Source: an uncultured euryarchaeote (GTDB taxonomy: Archaea > Thermoplasmatota > Poseidoniia > Poseidoniales > Poseidoniaceae). From it: a stretch of 19,214 nucleotides of DNA. The notes beneath the pieces are model-generated. The model saw only the letters and a program-made list of their open reading frames with translations, did not search any database and had not been told where the DNA came from. The translations under genes and the position numbers were made by a program. This document shows positions 13,419-19,214 of the stretch, in pieces. Each line of letters opens with the position of its first letter. Position 1 is the first letter of the stretch. The DNA lies in assembly GCA_937881505.1 (NCBI GenBank), contig CALGEM010000267.1, forward strand, positions 1 through 19,214, in the 5' to 3' direction.

Positions 13419-15272
13419 TCACAAACCGGCCATGTCGCCAGTTTGGATGGTCCACTGGCTGGCGTAGACGCCACCAGAAGCCACCAAGTCATCGTGCAGG
13501 CCACGTTCCACGATGGCCCCGTCGACCATGGAGAGAATCTCATTGGCGTTTCGAATCGTACTGAGACGATGGGCGACCGCAATGGTCGCCCGCTCTTTGC
13601 CTGAAGAGAGCAGGTTCTCCTGAATTCGGCGTTCCGTCTCTGCATCCAAAGCGCTGCTGGCTTCGTCGAGGATGAGCAGGCTTGGCGCCTTCAAGAGCGC
13701 TCTGGCGAGGGAGATTCGGGCACGTTGACCACCGCTGAGCATGGCGCCACGGTCGCCCACCATGGTGTCAACACCGTTCTCCAATTCCTGAACGAACTCC
13801 CAAGCACCGGCCATCTTGAGCGCCTCAACCAGTTGTTCATCGGTCGCTTCCTGATTGTAGACCACGTTGTCCTTGACACTCCCGTAGAACAGGAAGGGGT
13901 CTTGGCTGACAAAACCGATGGCCTCGCGAAGCGAATGCAAGGTGAAGTCCGTGATGGGGCGGCCGTTGACCAGCACATCCCCGCTGTCGGGCGTGTAGTA
14001 GCGCATGAGCAGTTTGAGAATCGTCGTTTTCCCCGCACCGGTGTGGCCCATGACGCCCAGGAAATCGCCCTCGCTCACCTTGAAGGAAATACCGTTGAGG
14101 ACCTTGATGGTGGTGTTGGGGTAAGTGAAGTACACATCGTTGAATTCCACGGTTTTGATACCACCTTCCAAGGCCACTGCGTCCTCGTTGTCAACGATGG
14201 TCGGCTCGAGGTCAATCGCAGCGAACACCCGACGAGCCGCTGCTTCACCGCGTTGCAGCTGGTTGACCAAGATGCCGAAGATGAACATCGGCATGGTCAT
14301 ACGGGTGCTGATGAGTAAGAACGTGACGAGTTGCCCAGTGGTGATCTCGCCTTGGTTTGCGAGGTAGCCGCCGGCTGTAACGAGGAGACCAAAGGCCACG
14401 CCTGCCGTGGCGTAAATCATGGGAATGAAGCGATTTCGGTCTTTGCTGGCCCCCATGGCTTGGTCGCGGTAGGAACCAGATTCAGCGGCAACACGGTCCG
14501 CTTCCCACGTTTCGGCGTTGTAGGCTTGAACAACGGAAATACCCGAGATGAGGTTTTCAAGTACGGCGTGGATGTCACCGGTTGATTCTCGTTGCTTGCG
14601 GTATTTACGCTGAACCCGGGTCGAAAACCAGTACACTGCGGGCACAATGAAAATGATGGGTGTGAACAGAACAGCCGCCAATTTCCATGACATCAACACG
14701 AGGATGAGAAAAGCCGTGGCGAAGGTGATGATGATTCGAATGATGGAGGTTGATGAATCGGAAACGACGTCTTCCAGCTGGTTAACATCGCTCGAGAGCA
14801 CCGACATGATCTGCCCCGTTTGACGCAGGTCGTAGTAGGAGGCCTCCATGGCGATGAGGGAGCGAGTGGCGTCCATTCGCAAATCGTGCTGGATGTTGTA
14901 GCCCAGCGTTTGCCACGCGTATTCCGAGATACCCTGAAACACAGCAAGACACAGGAAACCAAGGAAGATGAGCACGCCGTAACCAATACCAGGATTGTCA
15001 GCGATGGAGGTCACCAAGGATTGAATGATGTTTGGCCCCGAAAGCATGTCCGTGGTGAAGTAATCCACGGCCAGACCGATGGCAACAAAGGGCATCAGGT
15101 CAAAGAAACGGGCCGCAGCGTTGGCGAAAATGCCCGTGAGCACCCGCTTGGGGTATTTCTTGGCGTAAGGGACGACACGCCAAATCTGCTTTCCAAGGAC
15201 ATCGGCACTGTCGTTGATGTCCTCGGGGGACATCTTGTCGCTGTTGGCTTTTGCAGCGTGTGCCCTCGTCAT
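13419..15272 (-). CDS. ABC half-transporter, fused permease and ATPase (MsbA/MdlB-like exporter)
   Basis: A 617-residue type IV ABC exporter half-molecule, expected to work as a homodimer. The N-terminal membrane domain (about 40-340) has six helices. The ATPase domain carries Walker A GHTGAGKTT (409-417), the Q-loop Gln457 in FVSQDPF, signature LSGGQRARISLARALL (512-527), Walker B LLILDEASSALD (532-543, catalytic Glu537) and H-loop His568 in AHRLSTI. All catalytic elements are intact. Substrates in this family include lipids, peptides and drugs; none can be chosen here. ATG 15272 is used; Met14 (15233) is an alternative, and neither has a good ribosome site. It is divergent from the secreted protease gene, which raises the possibility of a shared regulatory region, but nothing links their functions. 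Confidence 0.93.
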   Translation of the reverse strand: MTRAHAAKANSDKMSPEDINDSADVLGKQIWRVVPYAKKYPKRVLTGIFANAAARFFDLMPFVAIGLAVDYFTTDMLSGPNIIQSLVTSIADNPGIGYGVLIFLGFLCLAVFQGISEYAWQTLGYNIQHDLRMDATRSLIAMEASYYDLRQTGQIMSVLSSDVNQLEDVVSDSSTSIIRIIITFATAFLILVLMSWKLAAVLFTPIIFIVPAVYWFSTRVQRKYRKQRESTGDIHAVLENLISGISVVQAYNAETWEADRVAAESGSYRDQAMGASKDRNRFIPMIYATAGVAFGLLVTAGGYLANQGEITTGQLVTFLLISTRMTMPMFIFGILVNQLQRGEAAARRVFAAIDLEPTIVDNEDAVALEGGIKTVEFNDVYFTYPNTTIKVLNGISFKVSEGDFLGVMGHTGAGKTTILKLLMRYYTPDSGDVLVNGRPITDFTLHSLREAIGFVSQDPFLFYGSVKDNVVYNQEATDEQLVEALKMAGAWEFVQELENGVDTMVGDRGAMLSGGQRARISLARALLKAPSLLILDEASSALDAETERRIQENLLSSGKERATIAVAHRLSTIRNANEILSMVDGAIVERGLHDDLVASGGVYASQWTIQTGDMAGL

Positions 15273-15376
15273 GTTGCCACGGCAATGACCGAGACTCTTG
15301 AACCCTCGCTATGGGGGCCGTGTTGATGCGACCGCTCAACCAATCTTTGATGAGGTTCCCCGCCGTCGTAGGTCCC
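15273..15376. other. Divergent intergenic region between ABC transporter and secreted protease
   Basis: About 104 bases separate the two chosen start codons (38 if the protease starts at 15311). The region is not AT-rich and I see no convincing TATA box or ribosome site on either strand. The promoters must lie here or within the coding starts. Confidence 0.5.
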
Positions 15377-18300
15377 ATGCAGACGCAGCGCCGCCGGACA
15401 TCCCTCGTTTTCATGACCCTGCTTTTGGTGCAGGTGCTGTCTCCTCTGGCGTTCGCTGGGGCCGAACAATCGTCGTACGAACCCGAAACGGATGCGGCGT
15501 TGGAATGGCTTCAGCAGGTTGGCGTTTCACCCACCGCTACGGCCGAATACGGGTGGATGAACAGCGAAGAGGCCAGTGGCGAGACCGCTTTGCGCTACAG
15601 AGACGTGCAGTTGGTTCCACCAACAGAATGGACCGAACGAACGGGTGAATCAACGGTTGATGGATACCATATTTTGGGCCACACCTACCCCGTGCCAAGC
15701 GATTGGTTCCACGACCTTGACAGGGCCGGCATTGATTGTTTCTCCTTCCTCCCACCTGCCAGTTTCCACTGCCATGTCAACAGCCAAACGCCTGCACAAC
15801 TGGCACAACTCAACGTCCTCGGCCTTGCAGTGTTGGACGCCACCGACAAAGTGCAAACCGACCTCGTTCGTGGCCTGCTCGGCCTTGAGATGGTCGCGCC
15901 CAATCCATTCGTCAACGACGCAGGCGCCATTGTGAACGTCGTTCTCTCCGGTGAAGCATTACCCGAGGGATTGAGCCAGCGAGGTGATATCGTTCTCGAC
16001 ACGCACAGCGGTCGATTCGCCACCATGGCCATTGATACCGATGGATTGGCTTGGCTGGTTGACCAAGACGCCATCGAATGGGTGGAACCCCGTCCCTTCT
16101 ACGAAATCATGAACTCAAAAGGCATTGAAGTGATGAACGTCGACGATACCTGGGACAGCACCATCATGGCCAGCATCGACAGTTCCTGGTCGGAGCTGGA
16201 CGGAAGCGGTATCATCGTCACCGTCGCCGATACTGGACTGGACAACGGCGTGAACAACTCCAACATGCACCCCGATTTCAGAGACCACATCACAGGCATC
16301 CATTCCTTCGCACCTCCGGCCTCGGTGTGCACGGCCTATGGCTTGAGCCCATGCGGCGATGACGCCGAGGACCACCACGGCCACGGCACCCACGTCGCAG
16401 GCTCAGTTCTTGGCGACGGCACCCACAGCAACGGCGACATCATTGGCGCCGCTCCCGAAGCCCATCTTCTGGTGCATTCCATTGCGACCACGCACAACGG
16501 TGAGGAAAAATTGCTTGGCATTCCCAACGACCTTGATGACATGTTCGCACTCGCCTGGGCCAACGGGAGTCGCATCCACACCAATTCGTGGGGATCTGCC
16601 GTGGCAGGCCAATACACGACCTCATCGATGCAGGCAGACGCCAGCGCCCGCACCCACGACGAGATGGTCATCCTCTTCGCTGCAGCGAACGAAGGTGTCG
16701 ATGCCAACATGAACGGTGAAATCGACTTGGATTCCATGGGCAGCCCCGCCACGGCGAAGAACGTCTTGACGGTTGGTGCCACCGAAAACGACCGCGGAAA
16801 CATGACGTGGGTTTGGGGAAGCACCGACTACGGCTCACCTATTTCCACCGACCGGCTGGCCGACAACCCCGAGGGTATGGCGGCTTTTTCCTCACGTGGA
16901 CCCACCGATGACGGCCGTCTCAAACCGGATTTCTCTGCACCGGGGACGATGATTCTCTCCACAAAGTCCCGTAGCACCACCTCGGTCGGTTGGCTCGCCC
17001 ACAACGCCAGCTACACCTACATGGGTGGCACGAGCATGGCCACACCCTTGACAGCCGGCGCTTCGGCCTTGTTGTTGGAACACCTGATGGAGAACCTCGG
17101 TGAATCAAACCCGACCTCTGATTTGGTGAAAGCCATCTTTACCGCCAGCGCACATGACATGACAGGGCAGTATTCCTCCTCCACGAACGGTGCGGGTGAA
17201 GCAGCGCCCAACAACCACGAAGGTTGGGGACGAATCAACATGTCCCAGGCGATGAACACCTCCTATCTCTACGGTCATTCGGTCACCACCAACGCCGATT
17301 CGGGCTGGTCGTTCAATGTGCCCAATAGTGCGGACGACATCAACATCGCTTTGGCATGGACAGACCCTGCCTCAACGCCCTCGGCGTCAACCAATCTGGT
17401 CAACGACCTCGATTTGGCGTTGAAGAGCCCTTCAGGCACCTGGACCAACCTCAGCAACAACCTCGACAACCTCCGCGGCCTGACCTTGGCATCTCCAGCC
17501 CAAGGCACGTGGGAACTCCACGTTCTTGGCACCAGTGTCCCGACGGGGCCACAGTTCTTTGCCGTCGCCATGACCGGCGATTTCACCCTCAGCAACTTGA
17601 CGCAGGACACCGATCTTGATGGCTACGAGGACGATGATGACGACTGCAACACCACCGCTGGTACGTCAACCATCGACCGAACAGGTTGCCCAGACACCGA
17701 TGGCGACGGCTACTCAAACCCCGACAGCAACTGGACCGTCAACAACGGCGCCGATGCCTTCCCAAGTGAAGTCACACAGTGGGCTGACGGCGATTACGAT
17801 GGCTACGGCGACAACGCTGCTGGCCACCAACCGGATGCCTGTACATCGACCGCTGGAAATTCCACCGGCGACCGTTTCGGTTGCACCGACACCGACGGAG
17901 ATTCCTACTCTGACCCGGACAGCGGTTGGACCGTAGCGAACGGAGCAGACGCATGCAGTAGCGTCGCTGGACCGTCCAGTCAGGACCGGAACGGGTGCGC
18001 TGACCAAGACGGCGATGGATACTCTGACGCTGATGGTGGATGGACTATCGCTAATGGCGCAGATGAATGGCCAAATGATGCAACACAGTGGATAGATGAT
18101 GATGATGATGGATACGGTGATAATCCACTTGGGACCGATGGCGATGCTTGCTTAGGAAATGAAGGATACTCAAATCAAGACAGATTTGGCTGCCCGGATA
18201 ACGATGGTGACGGTTACTCTGACCCTAGTGCAGGATGGACCACCGCCAACGGTGCGGATGCTTTCATCAATGAGCCTACTCAATGGGCTGACCAAGATGG

Positions 18301-19214
18301 TGATGGATACGGTGACAATGCTGGTGGAGTGAACCCCGACAATTGTCCAATCACTTTTGGAACATCAACTCAACTTGGCAATCTAGGATGTCCTGACGGC
18401 GATGGTGATGGCTATGCAGATGCAGATGACCTATTCCCATCAGATAGTACTCAATGGGAAGATACTGATGGCGATGGATATGGCGACAATCCAGCCGGTA
18501 ACAACCCAGATGCTTGTATTGGAACTCAAGGATTCTCCAACCAGGACAGATTTGGCTGCCCAGATACCGACGGCGATGGATACTCAGACGCCGATGGGGT
18601 ATGGACTATTGCTAATGGCGCAGATGAGTGGCCAAATGATGCAACACAGTGGGTAGATGATGATGGTGATGGTTATGGAGACAATCCACTAGGAACCAAT
18701 GGAGATGATTGTCCGGGAACAGAGGGATATTCGAATCAAGACAGATTTGGTTGTCCAGATACCGATGGCGATGGCTACTCTGACCCTGACGGATCATGGA
18801 CTGTTTCCGATGGTGCTGATGCATTCCCCAACGACCATACAAGAAGTCAAGATATCGATGGTGATGGAGTCGATGATGCTGTAGACGATGCTTGTCCAGG
18901 TCAAGAAGGATATTCGACTAACGACAGGTTGGGTTGTCCAGATTCAGATGGTGATGGTTACTCTGATGGTGACGGCTCATGGACATCTAGCGATGGAGCT
19001 GATGTATTTCCTAATGACCCAACTCAGTGGCAAGACAGTGATTTCGACGGATATGGCGACAATCAAGTCGGCAATAACATCGACTCTTGTCCTTCGGAAT
19101 GGGGTGATTCATGGCGTAACAATACTCTAGGTTGCCCAGATGCCGACCAAGACGGTTGGGCAGATACTGATGACGCTCAACCAAATGAAGCAACACAATG
19201 GGCAGATACAGATG
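15377..19214 (+). CDS. Secreted subtilisin-like serine protease (S8) with thrombospondin-type-3-like repeats (3' partial)
   Basis: The frame is open from 15311 to the window end. I start at ATG 15377, which gives a normal signal peptide (MQTQRRR, a hydrophobic core, then LAFA cleavage near residue 27); ATG 15311 and 15350 are alternatives. A propeptide-like region (28-270) precedes the catalytic domain. The triad is Asp285 (TVADTGLD), His336 (HHGHGTHVAG) and Ser553 (GGTSMATP), with oxyanion Asn438 (FAAANEG), all intact. A beta-sandwich resembling a P-domain (about 635-740) follows. From about 745 onward there are Asp-rich calcium-binding repeats of the DTDGDGYSD type, each with a conserved Cys and a TQWxD block. 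It probably degrades extracellular protein, with the repeats forming a stalk. At least 1279 residues are visible and the C-terminal anchor lies beyond the window. Base composition changes near 18.0 kb within the repeats. Confidence 0.93.
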   Translation, partial: MQTQRRRTSLVFMTLLLVQVLSPLAFAGAEQSSYEPETDAALEWLQQVGVSPTATAEYGWMNSEEASGETALRYRDVQLVPPTEWTERTGESTVDGYHILGHTYPVPSDWFHDLDRAGIDCFSFLPPASFHCHVNSQTPAQLAQLNVLGLAVLDATDKVQTDLVRGLLGLEMVAPNPFVNDAGAIVNVVLSGEALPEGLSQRGDIVLDTHSGRFATMAIDTDGLAWLVDQDAIEWVEPRPFYEIMNSKGIEVMNVDDTWDSTIMASIDSSWSELDGSGIIVTVADTGLDNGVNNSNMHPDFRDHITGIHSFAPPASVCTAYGLSPCGDDAEDHHGHGTHVAGSVLGDGTHSNGDIIGAAPEAHLLVHSIATTHNGEEKLLGIPNDLDDMFALAWANGSRIHTNSWGSAVAGQYTTSSMQADASARTHDEMVILFAAANEGVDANMNGEIDLDSMGSPATAKNVLTVGATENDRGNMTWVWGSTDYGSPISTDRLADNPEGMAAFSSRGPTDDGRLKPDFSAPGTMILSTKSRSTTSVGWLAHNASYTYMGGTSMATPLTAGASALLLEHLMENLGESNPTSDLVKAIFTASAHDMTGQYSSSTNGAGEAAPNNHEGWGRINMSQAMNTSYLYGHSVTTNADSGWSFNVPNSADDINIALAWTDPASTPSASTNLVNDLDLALKSPSGTWTNLSNNLDNLRGLTLASPAQGTWELHVLGTSVPTGPQFFAVAMTGDFTLSNLTQDTDLDGYEDDDDDCNTTAGTSTIDRTGCPDTDGDGYSNPDSNWTVNNGADAFPSEVTQWADGDYDGYGDNAAGHQPDACTSTAGNSTGDRFGCTDTDGDSYSDPDSGWTVANGADACSSVAGPSSQDRNGCADQDGDGYSDADGGWTIANGADEWPNDATQWIDDDDDGYGDNPLGTDGDACLGNEGYSNQDRFGCPDNDGDGYSDPSAGWTTANGADAFINEPTQWADQDGDGYGDNAGGVNPDNCPITFGTSTQLGNLGCPDGDGDGYADADDLFPSDSTQWEDTDGDGYGDNPAGNNPDACIGTQGFSNQDRFGCPDTDGDGYSDADGVWTIANGADEWPNDATQWVDDDGDGYGDNPLGTNGDDCPGTEGYSNQDRFGCPDTDGDGYSDPDGSWTVSDGADAFPNDHTRSQDIDGDGVDDAVDDACPGQEGYSTNDRLGCPDSDGDGYSDGDGSWTSSDGADVFPNDPTQWQDSDFDGYGDNQVGNNIDSCPSEWGDSWRNNTLGCPDADQDGWADTDDAQPNEATQWADTD
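17605..19214 (+). repeat. Tandem thrombospondin-type-3-like calcium-binding repeat array inside the protease gene
   Basis: Nine units can be recognised, each opening with a GCPDTDGDGYSD-like Ca-binding loop. Typical units also contain a WT..NGAD block, a TQW.D..DGYGDN loop and a Cys before the next DRFGC. A full unit is about 65 residues (195 bases); some are shorter. The third and later units differ in base composition from the first two. Two 180-base blocks (18041-18220 and 18602-18781) are collinear without indels and very similar, 561 bases apart. The array continues past the window end. Confidence 0.9.

Noticed and set aside
18095..18109. GAT trinucleotide tract as a phase-variation microsatellite
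   Set aside because: Only five GAT copies, in frame and encoding Asp in a calcium-binding loop; a length change would not shift the frame.
17605..19214. CRISPR-like periodicity
   Set aside because: The period is about 195 bases, the repeats encode continuous Asp-rich protein, and there are no short identical repeats separated by unique spacers.

Overview
The window looks like a piece of a marine planktonic archaeal genome, most likely Marine Group II Euryarchaeota (Poseidoniales). It carries an unmistakably archaeal information-processing set: Nop5, a fibrillarin-like methyltransferase, transcription factor S and PCNA. These sit beside bacterial-type genes (Fpg/MutM DNA glycosylase, a LysE/RhtB exporter) and large cell-surface or secreted proteins. 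The lineage is inferred from gene content and compactness; no marker was searched. Coding density is very high and no gene-free stretch exceeds 300 bases. The longest gaps are about 177 bases (between pcn and the glycosyltransferase) and about 117 bases (before a small ORF near 2.95 kb). No tRNA, rRNA, CRISPR array, transposase or integrase was seen.

Layout. At 2-1558 is the 3' part of a surface membrane protein with a C-terminal membrane anchor, an acidic tail and several CD36/LIMP-2-like motifs. It is followed by a PPP-family phosphatase with a basic C-terminal extension (1666-2838), a 56-residue small ORF (2956-3126) and a LysE-family exporter (3169-3783). A tight minus-strand operon nop5-flpA-fpg occupies 6449 down to 3784. 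Divergent from it is a probably leaderless tfs gene (6569-6919), which converges with pcn (7662-6922). Next come a GT2 glycosyltransferase with C-terminal membrane helices (7840-8976) and a small two-helix membrane protein (9055-9348).

From 9392 to 13418 lies a tightly coupled three-gene cassette with ATGA-type overlaps and near-perfect Shine-Dalgarno sites. It encodes two membrane-anchored surface proteins with related N-terminal reeler/choice-of-anchor-V-like domains, carrying CxCH and CxxxCH motifs, plus a histidine-rich membrane protein with about five helices. I read this as a candidate surface redox or metal-handling system and consider it the most interesting part of the window.

An ABC half-transporter (15272-13419) converges on this cassette with abutting stop codons. 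Divergent from it, a very large secreted subtilisin-like protease (from about 15377 to beyond the window end) carries thrombospondin-type-3-like calcium-binding repeats. Base composition shifts sharply within its repeat array near 18.0 kb.
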